A stretch of DNA of 64,000 bases. It comes from Bombardia bombarda (taxonomy: Eukaryota; Ascomycota; Sordariomycetes; Sordariales; Lasiosphaeriaceae). The notes beneath the pieces were generated by a model. It was not told the DNA's origin, did not search any database, and was given only the letters and a program-made list of their open reading frames with translations. Positions 36,139 to 47,232 of the stretch are shown one piece after another (the stretch's first letter is position 1; each line of letters opens with the position of its first letter). Location of the stretch: contig JAULSR010000001.1 of NCBI GenBank assembly GCA_030512295.1, positions 2,418,001 to 2,482,000 of the forward strand, read 5' to 3'. The position numbers and the translations under genes are program-made.

Positions 36139-37149
36139 GTGGATTGGATCACCAAAGCTGGAAAAATGAAAAATGGGTAGGGCAGATTTTGATGGGAAAG
36201 GCATACATGCATGGCATAGCGTCTTACTCATTGCGAAGTCTTGAAATGCTTAAAATGAAACTAGTTTATAGAGCGTTATTTTGTGATGTATTCCATCCCA
36301 CTCACCTTTTTTCAAAGCGCGTATGTTGGATGTGAAGCAATTGCCATTTGGTGTCGATTGTGTGAACTAGTGGGTGGTAGGTATAGAACATAATATTTGT
36401 ACACTGACTGTTTATTCACCGTATGCTTGTTTCTTTGTTTCCATGTGGGATAGATGGACCGACGATAACTATTCTAAGCAGTGTCGGATTTACGATCAAT
36501 CAGAGGCATACAGCCGTCAGGCTGTGACGGCTGTGATTGGTCGACAGGATGCAAAACAGTGGGGATTGGTCACGTGTCCCAGGAACCCCTCCAAACACCA
36601 CCCACTTCCTGTCCCCGTAGTTCGTGATCCTTTTACATAGACAAGCAGATCAATACAACAACAACAACCCCCAACCAACCCGTTCTCTACTGTTACTATA
36701 GTGACTAGTACGAATGACCTTGTCATTCCAACAAGCAGTTCCAGGTAGCAATACTCGCTACCAGCTCATTCCGCTCTGCTCCCTCCCCGACTTTATCCCC
36801 CTTTATTATTATATACAAAACCTCCTTTTTAGAACCCGCTCGGTTTTTCATTTCCATGATATTTGTAAATACAAAAATGAAGAAAAGAACTATATAAAAA
36901 CAGAAAAAGAAGAAAATAAAAGATGTGGTTGTCGTCATGATCGCAATGCCTCCCGCAAACACACCAATTCCAGACGCTTGACAAGATCCAAACGAGTCAA
37001 AGTACCTACTACCCCTTTCGTATAGGTATATATAGATGGATATATATTACCTTATACCACTGACTGTATACAACACCCCCTTCCTTGCCCCTGCTCTTTC
37101 TTCGGTTATTTTCTAAACATTTGCCTTTTTCTCTGTTTACTCTCTCCCA
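36139..37149. other. Convergent intergenic region, ELP1 and RGP1 3' ends
   Basis: About 1 kb between two convergent genes; expected 3' UTRs only. AT-richer than the coding parts, with an A-rich stretch near 36880-36925. No coding region supported. Confidence 0.5.
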
Positions 37150-38183
37150 TCATACAGCCAACCCCTCCTCAAGCGCCTCATCTCTCTCTAGCCTCTCCAA
37201 CCCCGAGCCCACGGCCCCGTACACCCTCAACGGCACCGCGACCTCAAAGCTCTCGCAGGGCAGATTCTCCGCAGCCACCAGCACGAGCCCGCCGCGATCG
37301 TCGTGCGATATCATCTCGAGCAGCGGATGGGGCGACCCACCACCTGAAGCTGTATGCGAAACGCCAGCGAGCGGAACAAGTCGCCTCTTTTGTGTAGTCG
37401 CGTTGCTATCATCGCTATCATCATCGCCGCTAACATTACCGCGACTGTTGCTGTGGTTGTTGTTGCTGTTGTTATTGTTGTTGCTGTTATTGTTGTTGCT
37501 GTTGTTATTGTTGCTGTTGTTATTGTTGCTGTTGTTGTTGTTGTTGTTGTGGTTGGTATTGCTGTGATCATCATCATCTTCCTCCTCCCCCTCCTCAGGA
37601 ATCCCCATCCCCATCCCTATCCCCCTCCCACCCCCCACACCACCCCCCCAACAACCGTAGGCACCACAAACTCCAACCGTATCTTCCACTCTAGACTAAC
37701 CCCACTCGTCACAAACTCGGGCGTCGCCCCGGCCGGGATCGTCGGCGTAAACACCACCCTTCTCGCATACATGGTCGCCTCGCTCGCCGCCACAAACACC
37801 TTCCTCGTCACCCGATGCACGCTCGCCTCCGACCGCAGCGCCAAGCTGGGATCCACCCGCTCCGCCGTCTCGAGCGCCGCGTGCACCGCATAACACGGCA
37901 CATCCGCGCCCGAAAAGTCAATCGCCATGGTGATGGCCTCGCCGAGGCGGTAGGCGGGGCGCGCGAGCATCACGACGGCGACGCGGCGGCCGTTGCGCGC
38001 AATCTCGAAGCGGTTGGCGCTCTGGTGGCCGGCGCCCGTCATGTTGGCGCGCAGGATCGCCATGTCGATGGCTTCTTTGGCGGTGGTGGCGCCGCCGTCC
38101 ATGAAGGAGTGGGTGGATGAGGGGCGGCGGGACGAGGGCATGGTGGCGGACGGGCTGAGGAGGCCGCCGTGGCTGCCTGCCCT

Positions 38184-38219
<36 letters not shown>

Positions 38220-40264
38220 TAGGCCGTGTTGCGGCCCGGTGAGGAGCTCGTCGACATAGGAGAGGAATGAGTTTATGGTAGAGGTGGGGGGTGATAGTTG
38301 TGTATTCTTCTCTCGTGTGGGGGTGTTGTTATTGTTGTCGTTACTTATGCTCTGGACGCGGGCTTGGTCCCGCAGGATGATATAAGGAGACATTAGGTCG
38401 TGGCCGAGTATCTCGCCGTGGCTGTTGACGCTGCCGAGGACGCGGAAGGGGATGTCGACCGACTTGACCCGCTGCTCCTTTGCGCCGCCCGGTCGTTGTG
38501 TGCCGATGACGAGGCTGTAAGATATCTTCATCGCCTTCCCGCGGTGGGTGGGCGGGAGGCCTTTGGGCAGCCTGAATGAGTACTCGTACGTCTTGCTCTC
38601 GCCAGCTGCCAGCTGGAGATCGACGAACAAGATGGACTGGGGCGTAGATAATAGGGGTATCGACTTGGAACTTGCGATCCCGCGCATGTCCTTGATGCTG
38701 CTGAGCTCACCCCCGCCGAGCAACTCGCCAATGGAGCTGGTAATACTGCCCCATCCGAAACTCCTTAATAAGCTACTGTCTCGCTTTGTTGTTTCCACGC
38801 CGATGACGCCGCCGCCTTGACCGCCCACCACCGCTTTCCGCTTGACTTGCTCAAACGGCCCTAGGTTTACCAGGGACCCGTCCAGGGTAAATGATCCCTG
38901 AACCTGCGCGTAACCCATCATCAGGGCCTCGGGCAGCCTGACAGTGATAGTCGAAAGATTGGACATTTGCCTGTTATGGGCAGACCGCCCATGTGTCCGC
39001 AGAGGCTGTTGGGTTACATACTCGGATGCCAGGGTCTCTGACGAGTTGTTGCTCAGCGAATAGAACTCGCCACTACTCCTAGGCGTTCCCGCTATGCTCA
39101 TAGTCGAGAGAACTCGCGCTGATAGGGCCACGCCGTGTTCATTTATAGTCGGTACGGCGCCGTCTTTGGGCCGCAGGGGATACTGATTTGGCTCGCCGAT
39201 GGGGCTGGTTGGGCTTGTCAGATAGCCTTCTGTGGGCCCAGCCATCTCGGAAGGCGATGGCATCATGGGGAACTTGAAGCCAGAGAGTGTGTCCGACCTC
39301 AGCGAGGGCGAGGTCCGCGAGAAGCCAACCCGTGGTGTGTGGGGTGCCGTGGCGGGGCTGGGAGGGAGGCCATTGTTGAGTGTGGTGTTTCTGTCTGGCG
39401 GGTAGGAGGCATTGAAGAGTGGCGATGACTGCGGGCTGTATAGCCTCGGCGGGTGGGTGGCTGAACGAGGTTCGGTGTTGCTGCCTTTGCCCTGCCTCCC
39501 TGCCATCCAGGACTCGCCGGAACGGGGCCCGTTGAGCGGCAGACCACGAGGCACGATCTGTAAGCTAGACGCTCGCGCGTGGCCTCTGCCGGGCCGCTGG
39601 GGCTTAACCGAGCTTGTGTGGGTGTCGTCAGCCGTGCTCGCGGAGCCGAGCGAGACTATCGAGACGGAGCGCTTGTGGCTGTTTCCACCCACACTCCCGC
39701 TCCCGCTCCCGCTCCCGCTCCCGTGACCGTTTCCATTGCCATTCCCAACGCCGTGCCCCGTGCCATTGCCATTGCCGTTGTTACTGCCATTGCTGCTTCG
39801 GGGGGGGGGGCGCCCGCCAGGGGTCCCAGCGGTGTGGGCGACCACGGTATCGAGCTGGCGCGGCCGCGGGAGGACGAGGATCCCGAGGGAACAGTCAGGG
39901 AGAGGGTAGATCGGTGGCCGCGGGCGGCTGTCGGGGGCGGAGCCAGGCCTACATTGGCTCTTGTCGCGCGACCCTGGGCGCCGGGGTGAAGGGGTGATGG
40001 CTGGCGCAGGCGCTCAGCACTCGTGTGTCTCGATGGGTGCGGGAGGCCGCCCGACCTCGAGGATGCAAGGACACCCCCGGGTGGCGTGGAGCTCGAGCTC
40101 GAGCCCGAGCCCGAGCCAGAGGCGCCATTGCCCGAGCCCGGGACGCGGGCGACGTTCTTGAAGGTGATGGTGCATTTGACCTCCTCGCCGGCAAAGACAA
40201 CCTGGTCCTGCCAGCGCACATAGACGCGGATGTTGCTGGCGGGGCTGTCGGGCGAGGGCGACAT
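37150..40264 (-). CDS. RGP1: Rgp1, partner of Ric1 in the Ypt6/Rab6 exchange factor; two apparent frame breaks
   Basis: With Ric1, Rgp1 forms the nucleotide-exchange factor for Ypt6/Rab6 at the Golgi. The coding sequence falls into three frames on the minus strand. Frame 1 (from 40264) opens with NIRVYVRWQDQVVFAGEEVK and TITFKNVA, the arrestin-like Rgp1 start. Frame 2 (to 37617) holds the core: LSTITVRLPEALMMGYAQV, the segment around LQLAAGESKTYEYSFRLPKG, and EVWK-like SLEWKIRLEFVVP. Frame 3 (to 37150) holds the conserved tail with LLEMISHDDRG and ESFEVAVPLRVYGAVG. The switches fall at a run of eleven G at 39800-39810 and at C/G runs around 37621-37649; at each, one extra base would rejoin the frames, and no good intron fits. 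The central part has long low-complexity inserts, including poly-Gly and poly-Asn tracts. Sequence error, strain mutation and a decaying gene are all possible. Confidence 0.8.
37446..37562 (-). repeat. Poly-Asn trinucleotide tract inside RGP1
   Basis: GTT/ATT/GCT triplets on the plus strand read as AAC/AAT/AGC on the coding strand, giving about 35 residues of Asn broken by single Ser. It lies in the predicted loop before the conserved C-terminal block and is likely to vary in length. Confidence 0.85.
38183..38219 (-). repeat. GGC repeat encoding poly-Gly in RGP1
   Basis: Twelve GCC triplets on the plus strand, read as Gly codons in the RGP1 frame. Flanked by HGLG and RAGSHGG. Confidence 0.88.
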
Positions 40265-41127
40265 TGTTTTCGATGGATGGTTCTAATAGACGATCATTCA
40301 GGCAAGGGGAATGGGAACGAGGGCGCCGCTCGTCCAATTCATCAAACCGCTTGCCGCATTGCCAGTGCCCAGCATTTTTGTCGTCACACACACACGCCGT
40401 TGCAGCACGCAGGGACCTGTAAGTATCCCCGTCTTTGTCGCGAAGCCACGGGATGGGATGGGGTTCACGTTGTCGGGTAGCTCAGGTAAGTCGCCCAGGG
40501 TACCTTATGTCCCCAAGGTCCCTTATTCGGAACGCTATTACGGATACCTTGCAGGGGTGCATGGACAGCCCACTCCACTGGATTCCAATTACATACTGGC
40601 ATCCAACCATATTCAACCCTACTCCCTTTTACATAGACTGATACCTTACTAGGTATTCATCCCCTCTTTCGTCCAGTCCTGTATCTGGTCCAGGATAAAG
40701 ATTCAAGTTTTACATGGAGATAGAACTCAGTAGTGAAAGATGAAAGTAACGGATGAAAGCGGCAGACTTACTCCACCAAATTACCCCTACTATAAAAGCA
40801 TAAAACGTGTCGCTTCTCCATGGGTGACTTTGATCCTGGGCGTCTTGCTACAACTACATCATCATCATCATCTTATCTCCGTCTAATACAACCAGCCTAC
40901 GTCCGCCAGGTCCATTGCATCCGCCAGATGATCACATGCCAGTCTTTTCGATATAGAAAATGCAGCCATAATACTACTACTTACCTACCTACCGTTCAGT
41001 ACAGGACAAACACATCATAGGATTACTACCAAATCCCACGCCAAACAAACAAACGCTCCTTTTCAAGGGGTATCATACGCAGCATCATCAGTAAAGCAAA
41101 GACAACCATGCGCGTGCAAGCAGCCCG
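40265..41127. other. Intergenic, RGP1 promoter and 3' end of the next gene
   Basis: 860 bp. Contains AGGTAAGT/GGTACCTTA motifs at about 40487-40506 and an ATC repeat near 40855-40875. No coding region supported. Confidence 0.45.
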
Positions 41128-42849
41128 TCAACGCACACTAGGACTGCGGCTCTCCTGCACCATCATTGAAACGTCAGTCATGGCCGAGAAGGTCGATTCC
41201 TCTCCGTCGCCGTCTCCATCTCCCAGTCCCCGCGGCCGCAGCTGTATTCGGCTGCGGCGACCCTTCTTCCTCATTGACATCTTATCTCTGAGACTCGTCC
41301 AGTCGGCCTTCCACTTCTCAATGCTCCGCACCAGTTCGGGATCTGCCTCGGCGGGGACAAATTGCGTCTCCACGGCTCGCAGTTTCAGGCGGAGGTGCTT
41401 GAGCTCCGACTCATTGCCGCTGACTTCGTCCTCCCTATGACAGACAGAATATATGGTTAAGTGTGCAGCTCACCATCCGGTCCAGGGCGGTCGGTCTATC
41501 AAGAACAGACAGGCAGGCAGACTTACAGGTCAAACACCTCTTTTTCAAGCTCCATGATTCGCGCGGCCGCCGACTCTGCTCTCTCGACTAACAGTGCGTG
41601 CAGGTGCTGCCATGTCATTGGCGATCAGCATCATCCAGCGAAACAGTGCTTGAGAAGAAGGAGAGGAATATGGGTGAAGGCTAAAAAAACAGACTTCACA
41701 CAAACACACACTTACATCTGACTCCTCCCGTCTCGCCTTCAACCCCTGAAGGATGCTCACCAGCTTTTCGTCCAGCTCCCCAATCTCATCAGCTACACGT
41801 CGCTCCGCAGCAACATCCTCTTTAGCTTTCTTAGGTCCTTTTGCACCCGCCCCCATCTGCTGCTTGACTGTCGACACAGGTTCAGCCGTGATGGTGGTGG
41901 TGGGTGTCAAGAGGTCAGGAAAGCGCGGTGCAAGCCAACCGGGAACCGGCATGCCACTCCAGAGCCCTTGATGATGCTGGCCATTGTCGCCGTCATCGTC
42001 ACCGTCGACAGGAGGGAGCACAAAAGGCATCGAGATACTCTGCTGCAGTGCCGCCGGCCTTGGTCTGGACCCCACCTGCGCTGCTGCCCTCACCTTCCCA
42101 CTGCTGCTAGGTGCAGCAGCCGCTGCCAACACCTTTTCCATCTCATCGACACGTGCATGCAACATGCTGATGATGGTCTCGTTGACAATTCGTCCTCCTC
42201 CACCAGTCGATGACAGACGCTGCACGAGATCGCCAAGACGTTCAATCAGAACATCCTTGCTGTCCTGCGTGAGGTGGTCATTCAGATCCTGATGAGAGCC
42301 CGGGGTGTGGCTTTCTTCATCTTCATCGCGGCTCTGATAATCGTCATCATCTATGTCGATGTATCCATCCCCGTCGTCGTCATCGGTGGTGGTAGTGGTG
42401 ATGGCAGCAACAGATATATCAGACCTCATGATGCTGAGCAGCGGCGACGATCTGAACAACGGCGACGAAAACTGCCGCCGCATTGGCGACAGCGGTGACA
42501 ATGAGCCAATCCCTAGCCGGTGCAGACTCATAGGCGATGGAAGCGAGGGCGATGAAAGTGAGGATGAGGAACGCACATGCTGCTGCTGGCGAGGTCGTCG
42601 GCGGGGCGGGGAGGGCGTGTGAGGGCGCCCCTCAGCAGAGGTGAGTGGGACATGTTGCACACCTCTTCTGCTGTGAAGCTCATGGTCGTGTTCCACAGAT
42701 GACAGCGCAAACGGGGAGGAGGTAGTGGTGCCTTCCTGGGACATGGTTGTGCCATCCGTTGAATTCTGAATGTCCAACCCCAACCCCATCTCGCCCATCT
42801 CATTCTCCACCCCCACGTCTCCTGTAAGCCCTTCCTCCTCTTTGGGCAT
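41128..42849 (-). CDS. Acidic/Ser-rich protein with C-terminal coiled coil, function unknown
   Basis: Three exons: 42849-41716, 41606-41527 and 41434-41128; 1521 nt, 506 residues, phases consistent. The first 270 residues are disordered with Ser/Pro-rich and Asp-rich runs (including an IDIDDDDYQ segment). From about 320 onwards it is helical: GPKKAKEDVAAERRVADEIG and the following exon HLHALLVERAESAAARIMEL give a coiled coil that continues through the third exon (DEVSGNESELKHLRLKLRAV). A short basic stretch SMRKKGRRSRIQLRPRG lies near the C-terminus. I do not recognise the family. Structure suggests a scaffold or tether; the basic motif may be a nuclear signal. Both introns have good GTAAGT donors. 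Confidence 0.78.
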
Positions 42850-44516
42850 TGCGAGATGGGGCTGGCTGCACTGTTGCTGTTAAGCGCTCATGGAGTGCGT
42901 CTTTTTCTTGCTCTTTGCTTCTTCCTTGTCCTGTGCCCCTCGCTGGCTGGATACTCCCCAGTGGTGTTTGGCGGTGTTGATCGCATCGATGGTTGATGCC
43001 CAGACAAGTCGTAATTACTAGCACCTGATTGGTAAGGTAGACTAAATGCTAGAAGATTGGTGGCGGCTGTTTAGTTTTAGGTAAGGCTCCAAGCAAATTA
43101 ACCCAACTCTCTCTCGTCCTGTATTTCATACGATACGTATACGTACAGAGCTGTATGGTGGTATTTGTATGAAGCGGTATTTTCAAACCGCCAATTACAC
43201 GGGTGCCCGACACCTTCCGAACGCCCGGGGGACACAACCGAGCCCACTCCCGTCAAGTCCACCGCCAAGGTGACCCAAGCTGTCGCAGAGTTACAGCTTG
43301 GTGAAGGTTGTTGCTGTGTTGAACCGCACGGCATTCATTTCTTGGGCCCGAGTTCCTGCAGATGCACGCATCCCTAAGCTCTTGGCCTGGCTGTAAATAA
43401 GTCAAGCCTCGATATAGACATATCGCACAAGGCGATGCCGGTGATGGTGAACAGTCAAGAAGCGGACGAACCACGTATTTTACTACGGCAGTAATAGCCC
43501 ACCTCCTAAAAATCGTAAGTTAGATGGCATGACGTTGTTCTGAATCGCCAGACCTATCAAGGTTTACAGCATGTATACTGGTTATACTGATACTGGACCG
43601 TAACAGCCGTAACGCCGAGGTGGATTCGCTCACCCGACGGCTAACTCTCGGCATTACAACAGTACGGGATGGTGGGAGTCCAGCTGGCAGGCGGAGCGAG
43701 CTAGTGGCCCCCATACAAATTGAGGCCCTAGTCCCCCCAGGTCCAAGAGTGTGGGGTACTGGTGCTGCCGGCTGGCCGACTGCAGCTCCCCAGCGCGCCC
43801 AAGTGCTTGTTTCGGTGCTTGTGGTGCTTGTTGGCGCGTGAATAAATGCACAAAGCGAGGGGCGGCTTGCCGAGTGGGGCTTAGAAGGAGTCACGGAGGG
43901 GGACCACTCACAGCACTGGAAACTGCTGGGCAGCACCTGCTTCTGATCAATGGAAGGTTCCTTTTTCCCCACTGGCGGTGGTGGACAAGGGCTATTCGAC
44001 CATACTGAACAGTACCAGTACCGAATTCTCAGTAACCTACCTACCTACCAATCCTAACACAGACAGACATTACACAGCAACCGGATATCTCACTCACACG
44101 CTTTCAGACTGCGAATCTCTCGATGTCGAAGAAGACAACACTGCCCAGGTAGCTGTAACTCACTGACACGCTCGTCGCATCCCTGGCAAGGTAGAACCCC
44201 GACGTGGTGGTTTTGGGGCGCTCCAATCAATCCAATCCACTTGCGTCATTGTCGTCCAGATCCGCTTGCCTCGGCTGTCGAGTCAACTGGCTCGGTCGGT
44301 CGTCCAGACTCCAGAGCTTCCACAAAGCTCCCGAGCACGCTCCAAACTACGTCGTCGGCTATCCGACACGCGCCCGCCTTGACCTGCTTCGTCTCGCCTT
44401 GCTATCGCGACACTCCCCGCCCTGCCACGATACCCAGCTCCATGGTGCACGACAATTCCCGCCCGCCCTCGCCCTACCGCTCCACAAGACCAATTGGCCG
44501 ACCCTGAGCCGCCATC
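42850..44516. other. Divergent intergenic region
   Basis: 1.67 kb upstream of both the coiled-coil gene and the kinase gene. Short repeats of ACCTACC near 44036-44047. The frame at 43520-43972 (minus) has no domain. CT-rich sequence before 44517 is consistent with the kinase promoter. Confidence 0.45.
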
Positions 44517-46083
44517 ATGTCGTGGAAAAAGAGCGACAAGCTGATGAGCACCATCAAGCACTATGCGAACTTCCCCGCCACCGGCGTGAGCTTGCGCCAG
44601 ATGGTCCAATTCGGAGAGAAGCCATCTACAGGTGAGCTTCAGACTCCAGCCACCGCATCTCATCCCGTCCCTCTTTCTGACGCCGTCTTGGCTCGCCCCT
44701 GCTGCAGGTACTCTGTTCCGTGCCTCCCAGTTCCTCGCTGAGGAGCTTCCCATCCGGCTCGCCCATCGCGTCCAGGAGCTGGCCAATCTTCCTGATGGGC
44801 TTAATGAGATGCCGTCGGTGAAGAAGGTACTCGATTGGTACGCCCAGTCGTTTGAGGTACGAGATGCCCCCCCAGATACTAGGTTCCATTGACCACCCTG
44901 CCCGTGATGGCGGCACCCCCCCCCCGGACCATGACTCATATCGATTGTGGTGCAGGAAATCACAACACTCCCCCGGCCTGAACTAGGGAGAGATGTACGC
45001 GAAAGACTTATGAAGTCGTCCAAGGCCGGAAAGGGCGCTGCATGGCTATCAGAGGCAACGCCAAACCCGAGCATCGAAGAGGGCCAATACAACTCGCTGA
45101 CTGGCGTCCCGCAAGACGGCAACAATAATGGCTGGGCCAAGAAGTACCATGCCACAAGGAGGTATTTCGCCATGGTCGACGATAGCGGCGACTGGCCGCC
45201 CGATCTGCAGCTCTACAACCAACGATTCGCCCAGACTCTGCACAAGATCAAGAGGCGGCACGACAGCGTCGTGACCACAATGGCGCAGGGCATCCTCGAG
45301 TACAAGCGGAAGCGGCAACGGATGCAGATCGACAACAACATTCAATCTTTTCTCGATCGCTTCTACATGTCCCGGATAGGCATCAGAATGCTCATTGGGC
45401 AGCACATTGCCTTGACCGATCAGAGCCACTACCGCGACCCGTCCTACGTCGGCATCATCTGCACAAAAACGTTTGTCAAGGACCTCGCCCAGGAGGCCAT
45501 TGAGAACGCGCGCTTCGTGTGCGAGGACCACTACGGTCTATTCGAGGCGCCCAAGATCCAGCTAGTCTGCAGCCCGAACCTGAACTTTATGTACGTGCCG
45601 GGTCACTTGTCTCACATGCTGTTTGAGACACTGAAGAACTCGCTGCGCGCCGTCGTCGAGACGCATGGCCAGGACAAGGAGGAGTTCCCTGTCACCAAAG
45701 TTATTGTCGCTGAGGGCAAGGAGGACATCACAATAAAGATCTCGGACGAGGGTGGGGGCATTCCCCGGAGCGCCATCCCGTTAGTTTGGACATACATGTA
45801 CACCACCGTGGATAGGACGCCGAACCTGGACCCCGACTTTGACAAGAGTGATTTCAAGGCGCCAATGGCAGGATTTGGGTACGGGTTGCCAATATCGCGC
45901 CTGTATGCGAGATACTTTGGTGGCGATCTTAAGTTGATCAGTATGGAAGGGTAAGCCATCCTCACCTGCCCCACGCCCTCCCCCCTTTTGCGCCTTTACT
46001 CTAACGTGACAAAAATTAGATATGGAACGGATGTCTACCTACATCTGAACAGACTTTCTAGCTCCTCGGAGCCTCTGCAATAG
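44517..46083 (+). CDS. Mitochondrial pyruvate dehydrogenase-type protein kinase (PDK/BCKDK family)
   Basis: Mitochondrial kinase of the GHKL fold that inactivates the pyruvate (or branched-chain keto acid) dehydrogenase complex by phosphorylating E1-alpha. Four exons: 44517-44631, 44708-44856, 44956-45950 and 46020-46083; 1323 nt, 440 residues. It shows the family's RHDSVVTTMAQG block near residue 189, the N box LFETLKNSLRAVVE near 311, the G1 box SDEGGGIP near 353, and the G2 box GFGYGLPISRLYARYFGG near 391. The N-terminus MSWKKSDKLMSTIKHYANFPATGVSLRQMVQFG is typical of fungal members. All ATP-binding residues appear intact. It corresponds to yeast Pkp1 or Pkp2; I cannot decide which. Start chosen because it begins the conserved helix and is next to a CT-rich leader. 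Confidence 0.92.
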
Positions 46084-47232
46084 CAATCAGCAGTCATGAG
46101 GGGTAGCAGCAGAGCATCCCAAGGACTGACGCTGCCATTGAGATTATTGCGAAAGAGGCTGAAGGCGCTCGAGGTGACGGAACGGAGGCAGGTGGGCGAC
46201 GCCGAGGCCATGATGAACCCGGTCGATAATAACATGGCGTCGGTGACGACGACATCAACATCGTCCGAGAACCACTATCCATTTGGGACGAGAGACAGCG
46301 AGTTCTAGGTAATGATAGCTTATGTTTTTGTCTGGGTGGTTACCACACTACTACTACTTCTACTACAACTACTACTTATACAAGGATAAACAAGCATTGG
46401 AACCAGCGGCTTTATAGGGAAGCAGGCAGGCAAGGCATGGCAGGGAAGGATAGGTCAGGATCAAGGAAGGGGGGCGATGACGGCGGAAATGGATTGGTTG
46501 GTTTGTTGGTTGTATGTATGTATGTATGTACGTACGAACGTACGGGCCGGGTTGGCGGGTTGGCTGGCTTGTTGCTTCTGTCGTCTTTTTTTTTTTTTTT
46601 TTTGTGTTGGTTTGCTCTTGGTTATTAACATCATTATTATGCACACACACTCACACACACACAACAAAAATAGCCAAGGCTACCATAGTTGGATGATAAA
46701 GAATTTATAAAAAGCGGCTGCCCCTATTTCAGCGGGAGTGGGGGTTCATTTATCTTTTTGTCGGTGTCTTGATGCTCGCCGTGGTTGCGCAGAGAGGTGC
46801 AAGCTTGATGGCGATGACAGTTCCACACTTTGTAATCGCATGCGGTGTAGAAAGTTTTATTCTTTTCGGGGCACTCCTATTCCACACAATCAATAACTCT
46901 TTTATTTCCCTCTTGCTCGCAGCAACCAACCTCCTTACTCTCTCTCCTGAGCGCAACCTTTCCTACCAACCACTCGCTGGGATATGTAGATGTCGCTTCC
47001 TTCACCCGGCCATCTTTCTTTCCTCTTTATGCACACATGCACATACACATATACAAATACGCTCATAGACCATCATCATCCTCAAGCTTGCTCGCTCGTT
47101 CGTACCAATGCATGAATGCAATCTCTTCAACTTCCATGAATAAATAAATAAAAAACTTGAGTCAAAAAAAACTTCGCAATCTCCCCAGAATTATCCCCCA
47201 ACCATGTCATCTGATTATAATTACGCACCCAC
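46084..47232. other. Convergent intergenic region with simple repeats
   Basis: 1.15 kb of 3' sequence of two convergent genes. Holds a TATG tetranucleotide tract (46512-46530), an 18-T run (46586-46603) and a CA tract (46640-46662). Short frames across these have no meaning. Confidence 0.5.
46586..46603. repeat. Poly-T tract of 18
   Basis: Run of 18 T downstream of the kinase gene, close to TATG and CA simple repeats. A likely site of length variation or sequencing error. Confidence 0.9.

Noticed and set aside
35311..36231. 306-codon minus-strand frame
   Set aside because: Antisense of the ELP1 last exon, Ala/Leu/Arg-rich, no domain.
43520..43972. 150-codon minus-strand frame in the divergent region before the kinase gene
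   Set aside because: No domain, Ser/Thr/Arg-biased, no codon-use support.
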